Part shown: piece after piece, positions 23,489 to 35,449 of the stretch
How positions within the stretch are numbered: position 1 is the stretch's first letter
How the letters are laid out: each line of letters begins with the position of its first letter
DNA from: Morella rubra
Lineage: Eukaryota; Streptophyta; Magnoliopsida; Fagales; Myricaceae
Direction: 5' to 3'
Assembly: GCA_003952965.2 (NCBI GenBank)
Contig: CM025850.1
Coordinates: 29,248,839 to 29,312,838 of the forward strand
Length of the DNA: 64,000 nt
The notes under the pieces: model-generated
The model's input: only the letters and a program-made list of their open reading frames with translations
Database searches by the model: none
What the model was told of the DNA's origin: nothing
Program-made: the position numbers and the translations under genes

Positions 23489-23737
23489 GACTAGCAAGTG
23501 TAATAGCGTACGCAGTCAATCTCTGAAGTGCGCCCTAGTTAGTTCTATCTACTTCTCCTACAATAAGGATGAAGATTTTCCATTTCCTAGTTTTCTAGTT
23601 TGACGTGATAGAAAAACTCCCGAAAATTGGGAAAGTATATATACGTCGTACTTATGAAGAATTTGGTGAAATGAGGACCACTGGGCTCAGTATTAATGGA
23701 CGCGGAATTCCCTGTCCGGTGGATCTTTGGCGGATCT

Positions 23738-24273
23738 AAAGCTTCTCTAATATTTAAAATGTGGTTTCATATGGTTCTTTCGAGGACAAATCATTTTTAT
23801 ACGAAAGACTTGCATTTTTTGGCTTCAATCTATTGAAGTTTCGAGCAACTATATACATCATTATACTACTTTGACAGAGAAAATAAGTAGCATAAAAATT
23901 GATAATTTGGGAGTGAAAAATATTTAGTTTTCTCTGAACAACAAAACTTCGTTGCTTGACAAGATCCTTCCCCAGAAAATCTGCTGTACTTCTTGAAACC
24001 GCGATCTTCCTTATACAAGCATATAAAGATTTTGATGCTGGAAAGCCATTTTCCAGACTTCCAGATCAGCGCGTGATTCACGTCAATCATCCCTTTTGAG
24101 ATACAACGAATTTGCTTCTCATGAATGAATTTGAAAGCTCAATTTGGGCTCGGACCAAGAATGAATGTCGAACCCAGCTCAGCTGGTGCATCAGAGTTCA
24201 CTCCCGAGAAATACTGTCTATATAAATGATCGACGTTACTTCTTAATTAGCGAAGAGAGCTAAACACAACATC
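23738..24273 (+). promoter_or_regulatory. Upstream region of RLP copy 2
   Basis: It matches 35240-35449 and 36506-36892 upstream of RLP copy 3, with a hAT element inserted in the latter. The sequence tgtctatataaatgatcg about 50-60 bp before the ATG serves as the shared TATA region in both copies. Confidence 0.65.
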
Positions 24274-27190
24274 ATGGGTTGTTCCATCTTTCACTTCACC
24301 TTCATGGGTTTCATTTTCAACTATTTCTACTCCATAATCTTATCCTCATTCATTCTTCTTCTCATACACGACCCCTATGCCGTGATCATGAGATCTCAGC
24401 CTTGTTGCAACTAAAGGAAAACATCATCGTTGACAAGTCCGCTTCTAGTAGTCCTTTGGCATATCCCAAAGTTGCCTCTTGGAAATAAGGAGCAAATAGC
24501 GATTGTTGCTTATGGGATGGGGTCGAGTGTGATGCAAATACAAGTCATGTAATTAGCCTCGACCTTAGTAGCAGTTGTCTCTATGGTTCTTTGAACTCAA
24601 ACAGTAGTCTTTTCCGCCTTGTTCACCTCCAAAGACTCAATGACTTCAACTACTCTCAAATCCTATCCCTAGGTGCACGTCCTTTCAAGATTAACTTATC
24701 TTAATCTCTCTTCTTCACAGTTTTATGGTCAAATCCCACTAGAAGTTTCACGCCTATCTCTTTTGTCATCCCTCAATATTTCTCGCTTCTGTGATGATAA
24801 GACTGAGGAATATTATTACAATGACACTTACCTTTTGGAGCTCAACGAGCTTAGCCTGACCATCCTAGTGGGAAATTTGACCCGCCTACAAGAGCTTAAT
24901 TTGAGTGTGGTGAATATAAGCTCTGTTGTACCTGACCTCTTAGGTAATGTGTCTTCTTTAACGTCACTCTATCTCCATTGTTGTGGATTACATGGAGATT
25001 TGCCAATAGGCATCTTTAAGTTACCAAATTTACAGGCTCTTGATGTGAGTCACAATGCATATCTTATTGGCTATTTTCCTGACTTGATAGGAAATCTTCA
25101 GTCTCTAACTCAATTGAAGATATCAAATTGCAACTTCTCAAGCTTCATCCCATCCTCGATTGGCAATCTCACTCGACCCTCAATTCTAGTCCTTTGGATC
25201 AATCAATTGATAGGTCTCATCCCATTTCAATTTGGAATCTCACTGACTTTTTTTTCTAGACCTTGCCAACAATCAATTGTTCAATCCCGTCTTCATTTGG
25301 TAACCTCACCCAACTTAATGCCCTGTACCTTGACAACAATCAATTCACAAGTCCAATCCCCGTCTTCAATTGGGAACCTCATCCAACTTACTGCGCTGAA
25401 GCTTGGCTACAATCAATAGACAGGTCTAATTCCGCCTTCAACTAGAAACCTCACACAATTATGGCAAGTGAACCTTTCTAACTTAGACAATCTTTTGGAT
25501 TTTGTCCAAGTTTTAAGATCAAGAATCTGTCTTTTTTGGACTTTCTCGTAATCAAGTATCATTTGAAGAACATTTGAGCAATGAAACTCTTCCAAGGTAT
25601 AAATATTTGACATTGTCTTCATGCAACTTGAGCAAGTTCCCCGACTTTTTAAGAAGCCAAGATCAACTAGAGTATCTAGACCTATCTGGAATAATATTCA
25701 TGGACAAGTACCATAATGGATGTGGAAGATATCCAAAAAGAGTATAAGGATTATTGACCTCTCGAACAACTTTCTCAAAGGCTTTAGTCAAAATCCAATT
25801 ATTCTTCCGTGGTCAGAATTACGAATTTTGGATTTCAGTTCTAATAGGCTTGAAGGATCACTTCCAGTTCCCTCGGTCTCCACTATTCATTATCGTATTT
25901 CAAACAATTCATTGACTGGAAACATTTCGAATTTGATTGCAATATGAGTTCTCTCAAGGTGCTTGATTTATCAATAACAACTTGAATGGTTCACTTCCTC
26001 CATGTTTGCAGGACTTTGTTCTTTATCAGTACTTGATCTACGGAGGAACAATCTTCAGGGAAGCATTCTCGAGAATTGGACAAAAGGAAAAAGGTTGAAG
26101 ATAATACACTTCAGCCAAAACCAATTCAAAGAGGGGGTGCCAAGGTCATTGGTCAACTACAGAATGCTAAAGATCCTTGATCTCAGTAATAACCAAGTTA
26201 GAGATATGTTTCCCTCTTGGTTAGGAAATCTTCCAAATCTAAAGATTCTCAGTTTGAGGGAACAAATTTCATGGCCCAATACAACAACAAACTTGCTTAC
26301 AAGTTTCCTAACTTACAAATCATTGACCTCTCCCAAAACAATTTTGTTGGAAAGCTGCCATTAGAACTTTTGGGCAATCGGAAGGCTTTGAGATCTGCAT
26401 ATCTAACATATTTTAACGTGAGCTCAAATGGTTTTTGGCATTATATTTACAATTATTCTATGACATTGACAAATAAAGGCATAAATATATTATGAGAGGG
26501 TCCAAGAATCATTCGCTGCTATTGATCTATCAAGCAATGGATTTGTTGGAAGGATTCCAGAATCGATTAGAAATTTTGAGGGGCTTCATTTGCTCAATCT
26601 CTCCAATAATATTCTCACTGGTCAATCCCACCATTCTCTAGGGAAACTGACAAATTGAAAGCATTAGACCTTTCTCATAACAAGTTGTTTGAAAAATTCC
26701 ACAACAGTTGACAAATCTTACTTTCTTGGGATTCTTCAATGTTTCTCATAATCATCTTCATGGGACCTATACCACAAGGGAAGTAATTTGATACATTTGA
26801 AAATAGTTCATTTGAGGAAAATCCGGGATTGTGTGGGAGATCGTTAACAAAGAAATGTGAGGATTCTGATGTTTCAACACTTCCACCTGTAAACACTCAT
26901 CTCAGGATCTCTATTTGAATTTGGTTGGAGAATAGTTTTGCTTGGATATGGATTTAGATTGGTTGTTAGAGTAACTGTAGGGAATATTGGTTAATGAGGA
27001 CTTTCAACATGAGACAACTGTAGCAATTTGAAAAACCTGTCTTCCAATAAATGTCATCTCAGTTAATTAATGCTTCTCTTCTCTGTGGGTGTTTAATGGC
27101 CTTATTTTTTTAGGGAGCAGGGGAGGGTGTATGGTAACATGGAGTAGTAATAGTTGTTAGTGTGAAGAATATATCGAGTTTTAGTTATGT
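24274..27190 (+). pseudogene. Receptor-like protein (LRR-RLP) copy 2, broken
   Basis: The ATG at 24274 starts a signal-peptide-like region (MGCSIFHFTFMGF), then the LRR N-cap region with HEISALLQLKENI and the VECDA/TSHVISLDLSSSCLYGSL motif. About 20 or more LRRs follow with the plant IPxxLGNL/SIGNLxxL consensus. Near 26500-26780 come the last LRRs (DLSSNGFVGRIPESIRN) and the PIPQGK end, then a stop where the family has Gln, followed by the ENPGLCGR cap. The frame is interrupted repeatedly: an indel near 24367, a stop after VASWK near 24487, and others near 25420, 25950, 26490 and 26630. Functional relatives (Cf, Ve and EIX type RLPs) are plasma-membrane receptors of about 900-1000 residues. 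A transmembrane segment was not recognised. Downstream spliced-UTR-like sequence runs to about 27190. Confidence 0.88.
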
Positions 27191-27535
27191 TGTATTGAAA
27201 AGGAAAACAAAAAGAAGAAAGCTACAAAGTGACAGGTTGGGAGATTTTAATCTCTAAGTGATGTATCAACAACCTTTGTTTCCCTCCCTTTGTTTTAGCT
27301 TGTGTTCAATAAACCGTATGTTTCGAATATTCATGATTATATTTACTAAAAATGCCTTTAATGTTACAAAATTGGTAAGTTGAAGAGCTTTTGTTGTACA
27401 ATGCCCCTCTTTGCCACATAGCCCCTAAAACTAAAAGTATTATTCTAATTTTGCTTACTTGCTGTTTCTTTTATTTAGTTCTCTGTGAACTTAACATCAT
27501 AGTCGTTGCGTTGGGTATTGGTGATTAATGTTGAA

Positions 27536-27625
27536 AGTTGAGCCGGCCGTACCCAGATGGTAAAATCCAAGATCAATAGTATAACATGAGGCAAAGACAC
27601 CACAATATTGTACCCCATTTTTACA
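27536..27625 (-). pseudogene. Degenerate copy of the small membrane-protein gene
   Basis: On the minus strand it reads VKMGYNIVVSLPHVILLILDF and then diverges. This corresponds to MGYIIVVSLPVILLILI of the intact gene at 46524-46700. The tail is frameshifted and lost. The same decayed copy occurs at 40233-40322 in the second unit. Confidence 0.75.
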
Positions 27626-27929
27626 AGCGTCAAGATCTCCCTCCGACTAAATTGACTCATAAGCATCATTTTCTCATCCAGCATACTAGCTCCCACTCCA
27701 AATTTTTATTCTTGTCTGAATTTTTTGAACTACCTTATATATGTTTTTCTTTCTCTAACAAAAAAGAGACCAGTAATTGCTAGCTAGTATCATTGTGACC
27801 ACTTAAACACAAGTACAATTACATTGCATTCAATGTCTCCTAGACGAGTACTTATCACAATTTGAACTTGCCAAGATTCGAACTCACGACCAAGCACAAG
27901 CCAAGAAATCTGGCTTTTCGAGATAGAAT

Positions 27930-28285
27930 TTTTTCTAACAAATCAAAATTTGTCACTAAAACTCCCCTCCTTTAGTGATAAATAGTTCATCACTAAATGA
28001 TGTATAAGCCACATTTTTTTTCGGCCACCTTCACCTTCGAGGTAAATATCCTTCGCACAGTGTTTTACCGACCAGACCAACATATTTTAGAACACGTAAA
28101 GTATGTCTCAAAAAGTGTGTTCGAACATGTTCTAATTAATTAGTATTTCCTGTTCAAACGGTAGACATTTACGTTTGAACAGAAAATGTTATCATGTTAT
28201 TGAGGTTAGAACGCATTTTAATTTGGGACAGACCTTTCTCTGTCACAAACAAATCCGTCCCAAATTTTAGTGTAATTAAGACTTT
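27930..28285. mobile_element. CACTA-like or fold-back repeat remnants
   Basis: Short motifs such as tttgtcactaaaa, tcatcactaaatgatg and gggacagacc...ctgtcacaaacaaatc, ending ccgtcccaaattttagtg. Parallel sequence in the second unit at 40640-40941 and 45941-45987 shows the same order, there split by a 5-kb insertion block. No coding content. Confidence 0.5.
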
Positions 28286-28795
28286 CATCTTGATTAACTT
28301 TAGTGTGGATAACGGTGAGTGGATAGAATAGAGGAATATGTAACAAATTAATCAGAACCATTGTGCTTTGTTAGTATCTTCTCATTCGAATATGTGACGT
28401 AGGTATAGCATCGACAACCTTTAAATGTTCTCTCTATTTCTCACTCTTTGTTTCAATATAAAGGTCTTTTTACTTTAATACCTTATGTTTTCTAGTCAAC
28501 CTTTCTAATCGTGTATGGATGGGGAAGAAGCCCTCTACAATTAGAGGACCAAGTACAAAAGCAAGGTTACTTATTTACAAACACCTTCAAGCATGGATGG
28601 GGAAGAAGTGCTCAACCCTTAGGGGATATTTCACAAACACATCACAATTCCATCTCCTACACACTTCACACAAATATTTTCACCTTTCTAAGCTACTCGT
28701 TTCACACAAATTAAACAAACAAGTGCTCTACTTGAATCATCCAAATTTCCACCAGCAGATCGAAAAGTACAATTCTAGACCTCTGATGATTTATC

Positions 28796-28951
28796 CTAGG
28801 CTTGAAATGGAGGTGTCGGAGCCAGAGGCTCATTGTATGGAACTTTAGCTATTTCGCTTCGACCCCGGGACCTACCTAGAAGGTAAAATGCAAGTGCTAT
28901 GATCAAGATCAACAGTATCACAGGCAAAGACACCACAATAATGTAACCAAT
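28796..28951 (-). pseudogene. Small membrane-protein gene copy, start codon lost
   Basis: It reads GYIIVVSLPVILLILI, then ALAFYLLGRSRGRSE, then a Pro-containing tail ending FQA and a stop. Compared with the intact gene at 46524-46700, the initiator ATG is ATT and a CAG codon seven residues before the normal end has become TAG. An in-frame upstream Met exists about 34 codons earlier, so a longer fusion product is conceivable, but the upstream part corresponds to leader in the intact copy. About 500 bp of its downstream flank is also shared with the intact locus. Confidence 0.75.
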
Positions 28952-29053
28952 TTTTGGATATGCCTTCTTATAGTTTCTTCCGCAAATCGTGAAAGCGATT
29001 AAGGGAATATTAGTATTCAACTCAAATGTCCTTCCAATACAAATGTGAGACAA

Positions 29054-29440
29054 AATTAAAAATAAAATGAATAGAACAAATAAAATAGGAATATATTTAA
29101 CATTTAATTTTTTTATTTTATTTTTAATAATTTTTTCTTGAAGGAAATTTCAGTTAGTTCAAATCACTCTTTGTTTGATTTAACATAAAGTCAAATTTGA
29201 CCCAAGATGACAATTGATATTTTTTGCAACTTGAGGGGATAATTTTACTCCATAAATATGGGGCGTAATATTTCACCTAATAATATATATGTGCCACATT
29301 CGAGACAGAAACTAATTAATAGGGAGGAAACAAAAAGGCATGAATGATGGAAAAGAGGAATAACATATTGTGTATTAGAAGGCATTCTAAATGTTTATTT
29401 ATAATATGTGAAGCCTTTTTTTTAAAAGAGAAAATCATGT
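29054..29440. other. Unassigned AT-rich spacer
   Basis: No coding pattern or terminal repeat seen. Confidence 0.4.
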
Positions 29441-30114
29441 GTGGTAGCTGGTGGCAAAGCCAGGATTTAAGTCTTGGGGAGGCAAAGTTATAGAAAGGAA
29501 TAACAGTGATATTCGGCAATAACAAATATTTACCTTTTTGAGGAAATATTTTGAAAGTAAAAAAAATTCATAAATAAACATCTAGAATCTAAAAAAATTT
29601 AACACCGCTTTCTAATGCATTCTCACATGAACACCAATATTATCTTTTAAAAACATTGCCATCAAATCATTTTTCTCCATACTTTTCACTAAACGTGAAT
29701 ACCTTTTTATTACCAAATTCCATCGAATCATCCTTGTTTACATTTTTTTTTATAAATTCCAATAAAAATGAACCTACAATCAAATGTCTTTAAAAAGATT
29801 CATCGACTTTTTACAAACTCCAATAAAATTCAATCTACCTACATATTCACACCACTATCAAATTTTCTACAAATTTTGAGTATTTTTTATTGCCAAAAAT
29901 CACTTTAGATTATGTTATAGAGTATAACGCCTGCTTCCAATATTTTAATATTTTATGGAAGGACTTTTTTAATGTATTAATTATTGTTTAGCAAGTTGAT
30001 CACATAACAATTATAAAGAAAACAATATAAATGTTTACTCTGAATTGCAATTAGCAGCTGCTTCCAATAAAGTTGTTAGCATAGCTGTGGAAGCCAAAGG
30101 TTCTTTTAATTGAA

Positions 30115-30430
30115 CAAAGTGACCTAAACTACCAATTTTGACACATTGCACCCTTTAACTACCAATTTTTAACACTTTGCACCCTTTATCAAATTTTCAA
30201 ACTAAAATGACGATAATGCCCTTAGATATTGTTGTCAATTCATTAATTTTCAAGGGTATTATTGTCAAATGGAGGGTGCAAAGTGTTTAATATTAGTAGT
30301 TGGAGGGTGTAATGTGTCAAAGTGGGTAGTTTAGGGTGCAAAATGTATAACATTGGTAGTTTGAGGGTGCAATGTCTTAAAGATGGTAGTTTGGGGTGAA
30401 ACAAGGGGGGAACAAAAGTTGATTGAAGGA
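30115..30430. repeat. Hairpin MITE (family with gcaccct termini)
   Basis: Inverted arms such as ctaccaattttgacacattgc against gtaatgtgtcaaagtgggtag, and caccctttatcaaattttc against caaatggagggtgcaaagtg. Related arms recur at 30475-30830 and 43960-45440. It is nested in the hAT-like element. Confidence 0.65.
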
Positions 30431-30474
30431 TTTTTAAAGAAACTAAAAATAATCATTCTCAGTAGTGTCATTGC

Positions 30475-30830
30475 ACCCCAAATGAGAAACATCTTTTCTC
30501 CAGGTCCCTCTAAACTAAATGTTTGACATCTTTCACCTTAAACTGAAACCCACTTTAAATACACAACCAAGGTGGAATATTAATAACAGGTTCCCACAAA
30601 CTAATACCCTTGCAAAATAATAAGAGACAATAATATTAGGCATTTTGCGTACATTGTTTGAAAATTTTGATAACACTTTGGGTGCCTTGAGAAATTAAAA
30701 ATTGGTATAATATTTAGTAAGGGTGGTTTCAAATGTAAAGGGTGCATAAATTGGTAGTTTAGGTAATGCAAAGTGTAAAATATATGTTAGTTTGTGGGTG
30801 AAAAGTCTTGTATTTTCCCCATAACAAAAT
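30475..30830. repeat. Second hairpin repeat of the same style
   Basis: The left part, with ttcccacaaactaatacc, pairs loosely with tatgttagtttgtgggtg on the right. The interior has no coding content. Confidence 0.45.
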
Positions 30831-31199
30831 AGGAACAAAAAACTGTATTTACATCATAAAATAAATTGCATCTCTTAGTGAACTTTTAATTGCATTAGCA
30901 TTTGTTGTATTTTAAAAATACTTTAATTCATTTCTTATTTCTTGTCATTTTAAAGGGTATGATTTTTAAAGCATTAAATTTGTCTCATTTATTTTTGGAT
31001 AAATGGTATTTGAAAGTGTAAAAAAAAAAGGATAATATTTTTGGCCTTGCAAAGGGGATCGTTTTCAAAAAATTTGGGGGGCGCTGGCCCCCATCCTTGT
31101 CTCCGCCACCAGTGGCAGCCCATCGAAATAGTACCCACCACAATGTAAGGTAAATTCCGGGTGAATAAGTGAAACTTCAATATCACTAGCTGCAAGAAT

Positions 31200-31500
31200 T
31201 TTGACCTTTAATGACGAAATTTTAGGTGATGAAACAAATCTCGTCACTAAAAGTAAGGTTGTTGTGACAAATTTTTAGTGACAAAAATTGATTTTGTTAC
31301 AAAGTTTGTCACAACAGCCAGTATAACGAAAACCAAATTTCATCACGAAATATAAACTTATTGTGAGGAAAATATTGTCATGAAAAGATAAAAAAAAAAA
31401 AGTTTAAAATAATTTTTGGTGACGAATATAGTCGCCATGTGGAGTAGAACTCTTTTGGGATGAAACTTTTCTTCATCCCATTTCCGTCTAATTAGACTAT
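31200..31500. repeat. CACTA-like subterminal repeat remnants
   Basis: Multiple gtgacaaa, gatgaaa, tcgtcacta and ttagtgacaaa motifs in both orientations, like the subterminal zones of the 5841-9115 element. No clear termini. Confidence 0.45.
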
Positions 31501-31509
31501 GGATCGTCT

Positions 31510-32471
31510 AAAATTAAAAACTAAATAAAAAAAATTAATTTGTTGACAAAAACCTTCGTCACGAAAATTGGAATAATTTTGTGACAAAACCTTTCACGGA
31601 CTATAAAGAAGTCTAAAAAATATATAGGGCAACAGGGCTTAGTCCTCATAACTATTCTCCTGTCAAATAAACCACGGGCTAGCTTAATCTTAAAAGTGAT
31701 TCGAATCCAACACGTTAGAGTACGTTTATTGCTCGCCTCAAGGCCTTTCTTGAGCCCCGCAGCCCCGTGGGAGTAATGTGCGAAGCATTTGTGTTCTGCA
31801 TAAACGCAGTCTGATGTAGAGGGTGATGCCAACATTTCTTGTCTAACCAGTTCACGACTTCACGTGACTGCAGCAGGCATGCAGAACAATATATGAAACT
31901 CACGCCAATTAGGAGCCCACATTTTTTACTGCGGGTTGTTGAGTCGGAGTTTGACGTATATCTTGTCCAAGAACGACCTCAATCCTTTTTCTTCTTCGGG
32001 TAGGTGAGGAAAAAAAAAACAAAAACTAAAAAGTCTCGATCGGGATTACTTGTTCATATTGTTCACAATCACTAGTTTGGAGTTATCCAGCTAATAATCA
32101 AAATCCTCTCCTACTTAACAGAGCGTGAAAGTTTTCTTGTTTCTAAAAATATTTTTATCATTATTTTACTATAAATATATTATTTGATTGTTGCATATGT
32201 TATTTTTAAATCATCCCAAATTAATATTAAGAATCAAATTTACTAATCATACTCGACGGAATGATGTACCAAAAACTATTTTATGTACAGAGTAGATAAG
32301 TTCGCCCAAATAAATCCATGCCGGTTCCATGAGCAATCTTTTCACTAATTGATTCGTTTCTTCTTTTCTAGAGGGAATCGACGAATTGATACTACAAAAA
32401 CAATCAAAACAGCTCGTATTAAAAAAAAAATTGGAGTTTCATACTCCCACAGCGCAAATTTCACAGGCATA
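31510..32471. repeat. Tandem segmental duplication, first copy
   Basis: 31510-31965 matches 32632-33080 almost perfectly at an offset of about 1122 bp, and 32284-32471 matches 33240-33423. The second copy differs by small deletions. No gene is recognised; both copies lie upstream (on the minus strand) of decayed small membrane-protein copies. Confidence 0.85.
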
Positions 32472-32631
32472 TGTATGAGGAAAATATTGTCATGAGAGCC
32501 AAAGACTCAATAAGCTAAAGGGCAATACTTCAGAGAGGGCGAATATATTTTGTACGAATCGTGCGGCCCCTTTTGGGATGAACTTTTCTTCAATTCTGAC
32601 ATTTCCGTCAGACCCGATGATTTCGTCGTGG

Positions 32632-33423
32632 AAAAATTAAAAACTAAATAAAAAAATTAATTTGTTGACAAAAACCTTCGTCACGAAAATTGGAATAATT
32701 TTGTGACAAAACCTTTCACGGACTATAAAGAAGTCTAAAAAATATATAGGGCAACAGGGCTTAGTCCTCATAACTATTCTCCTGTCAAATAAACCACGGG
32801 CTAGCTTAATCTTAAAAGTGATTCGAATCCAACACGTTAGAGTACGTTTATTGCTCGCCTCAAGGCCTTTCTTGAGCCCCGCAGCCCCGTGGGAGTAATG
32901 TGCGAAGCATTTGTGTTCTGCATAAACGCAGTCTGATGTAGAGGGTGATGCCAACATTTCTTGTCTAAATCAGACTTCACGTGACTGCAGCAGGCATGCA
33001 GAACAATATATGAAACTCACGCCAATTAGGAGCCCACATTTTTTACTGCGGGTTGTTGAGTCGGAGTTTGCGTATATCTTTAACGAGTTGAGGAATCGGG
33101 AAGTTCGACAATCTTACTCAATAGTTATCCACTATTGTAAATTTAATTTTTGATTTTTGTACTAAATAAATTATTTTTTATTATTTATATTATCCCACCT
33201 CAAATTGATTTATATGGATCTTTACTTACTTTGATTTTATGTACAGAGTAGATAAGTTCGCCCAAATAAATCCATGCCGGTTATGAGCAATCTTTTCACT
33301 AATTGATTCGTTTCTTCTTTTCTAGAGGGCGACGAATTGATACTACAAAAACAATCAAAACAGCTCGTATTAAAAAAAAAATTGGAGTTTCATACTCCCA
33401 CAGCGCAAATTTCACAGGCATAT
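32632..33423. repeat. Tandem segmental duplication, second copy
   Basis: Partner of 31510-32471. It lacks about 150 bp present in the first copy after the cggagtttg...cgtatatctt segment, and has unrelated AT-rich DNA in place. A third, more diverged copy of the end block lies at 34320-34505. Confidence 0.85.
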
Positions 33424-33560
33424 GATAACCACAAATCTAGACCCGTCCCACATATTCTGGGCCGGAGATGGCTTTGGATTGACGCATTGTAGGCCCATGA
33501 CGTGGAACTCTAGCTGCATCGCTTTAAGCCCAGACCCTTCTTAGAAGTCAAGACTTCTTT
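33424..33560 (-). pseudogene. Decayed small membrane-protein 3' segment
   Basis: The run from attctgggccgg to cccagacccttcttagaag parallels the part of 46524-46700 that encodes the GRSxGRSE and Pro-rich tail, with many substitutions. The membrane span is not recognisable. Confidence 0.5.
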
Positions 33561-33804
33561 TTGCATCAATAGTTAAAGATATTATCAATAATATTCAATT
33601 AGCAATACTTCATTTAGAAAAGGACTAATCTTTAATCAAAAGAGGGTCAAAGATAAGAGTTGAGATAGGATTTTTCGATATATTTTGTACTTAACAAAAT
33701 ACGTATTGTCTCACCTAAATTGTCAAATGGTTTATCAATATTTACATTTGATACTTGTTAATAAATTAGTAATGTAATTTCTTGCCAAGCAATTTTTTAC
33801 TGAA

Positions 33805-33990
33805 AAGATTTACGAATTTTGGATCTTAAGTTAATCGGCTTGAAGGATCACTTCCTATTTTATCGGTCTCCACTTTTCATAATTGTATTTCAAACAATTC
33901 ATTGTTTGAAAAGATTTATAAATTGATCTTCAATATGAATTCTTTTGCGGTCCTTGTTTTGTATCATAACAACTTAAGTGGTTCACTATC
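33805..33990 (+). pseudogene. RLP fragment
   Basis: It matches the block in the other RLP copies that encodes LRILDFSSNRLEGSLP to HYRISNNSLTG and the following ICNMSSLKVLDLS (for example 25810-26000), with many substitutions. Nothing RLP-like lies on either side, so this is an isolated leftover of another unit. Confidence 0.7.
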
Positions 33991-34319
33991 GACTTATATA
34001 TATATTTTGGTGCAAAACAAAAAGACTATCTAAAAACGAAGTAAGGAGAAGTCGATGTTATCACAACAACAAAGGTGGTCTCTTATAACTAGGAGAAAAC
34101 TGTAGGCAATAACTCTGTTTTATTCCTGACAATATAAAAGCCGGCAAGAGTCATGTGAAAAACACAACCAATGGCCTTCTCGAAATAAAAGCTGTAACTC
34201 TATACGAAGCATCATACATTTATAGATCTTCATTAAACACAACCAATGGAATTCACCTCATGGCACTCTGCTTCTATTGAGTCCACCAAAGTCGTCAATA
34301 ACTACTGAACAGATCGGGG

Positions 34320-34690
34320 TACAGAGTAGATAAGTTTGCCCATGTAAATCCATGTGGGTTCTATGAGCAATCTTTTCACTAATTAATTCGTTTCTTCTTT
34401 TCTAGAAGTAATCGAGGAATTGATGGAACAAAAATAATCAAAACAGGTCGTATTCTCATGACACAAAAACAAATAATGGGGGTCGTACTCCCCCGGCAAA
34501 ATTTCACAAGCATATGAGAACTAGAGCTTTCTGATTTATCCTGGGCCGGAGACTGACTGGCATTGAAATGGAGGCGTTGTAGGCCCGTAATATAGAACTC
34601 TGGCTGCTTCGCTTTGAACCCAGGCCCATCCTAGAAGGCCAGATGCATGTGCTACGATCCAGAATACACTAAAGGCAGACAAACACTACC
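34320..34690 (-). pseudogene. Decayed small membrane-protein copy with flank
   Basis: 34320-34505 repeats the agagtagataagtt...cacaagcatatgaga flank found at 32284 and 33240. 34530-34690 parallels the tail and part of the membrane span of the intact small gene, heavily mutated. Confidence 0.5.
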
Positions 34691-34861
34691 ATGGGATATG
34701 ATACAACTACTATTAGAGTACTATATTTATTTTTGCAACGTGGCTCTTGTAATAAAAGGTTTATAAATAAAACTTTATTTGTAATCTCATCTGTGAGTAT
34801 ACAAGTGTATCTTATGGGCTGAATCTTCTCACATTGAATGGATTGACAGAAGATTTAGAAC

Positions 34862-35449
34862 TGTTTTGAAATTTTCATAGTAATTTTTAATTAGGGACAA
34901 ACACAATTCAACCTGTTGGTGCATGACATATCACTAACTATAATGGAGCACTTCTGTTAGAAAAAGGTATTTCTAATTAAGTCCTTAAGGTATTTCTGTA
35001 GTGGTGATCACGGTGGACGACTTGAAATTAGCACGATCGACGACTAATATCTCCTGCCTAAGTCTCCCACTATCGTTACTCCCTTGGAGAATCCATTTTG
35101 AAGGAATAATATTGGTGCTTGTAACACGGCATACGTACATGACACGGTTCTCTTAATAATGCGGATAGACGTACTTGAATAGAACTCGAATTTGCAAAAT
35201 TCAGGGGATATATATACCAACTTGTCTAAAGCTTCTCTAATATCTAAAATGTAGTTTCATATGGTTCTTTCGAAGACAAATCATTTTTATATTAAAGACT
35301 TGCCTTTTTTGGTTTCGATCTATTGAAGTTTCGAGCAATTATATAGATCATTATACTACTAATTAGACAAAGAAAGCAAGTAGCATCAAAATTGATAATT
35401 TGGGAGTGAAAAAACATATAGTTTTTTCTAAACTACAAAACGTTGTCGT
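34862..35449. repeat. Segmental duplicate of 19690-20063 plus 23738-23950
   Basis: 34862-35225 matches 19690-20063, and from about 35228 it continues without interruption as the equivalent of 23738. The 3.7 kb separating those two blocks in the first unit, including the BAHD gene, is therefore absent here. Confidence 0.85.

Larger units (their letters stand above)
29449..31111. mobile_element. Non-autonomous hAT-like element, 1.66 kb
   Basis: The left end is TGGTGGCAAAGCCAGG and the right end, inverted, TGGTGGCGGAGACAAGG. The flanks are gtggtagc (29441-29448) and gtggcagc (31112-31119), an 8-bp target duplication with one mismatch, as expected for hAT. The interior has no transposase and contains two hairpin MITE-like inserts. 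Confidence 0.75.

Noticed and set aside
31521-31835. Open frame of about 104 codons repeated at 32637-32957 on -
   Set aside because: Conservation between the two copies follows from the near-identical DNA duplication, not from selection on protein. The frame runs through CACTA-like subterminal sequence and has no known domain.
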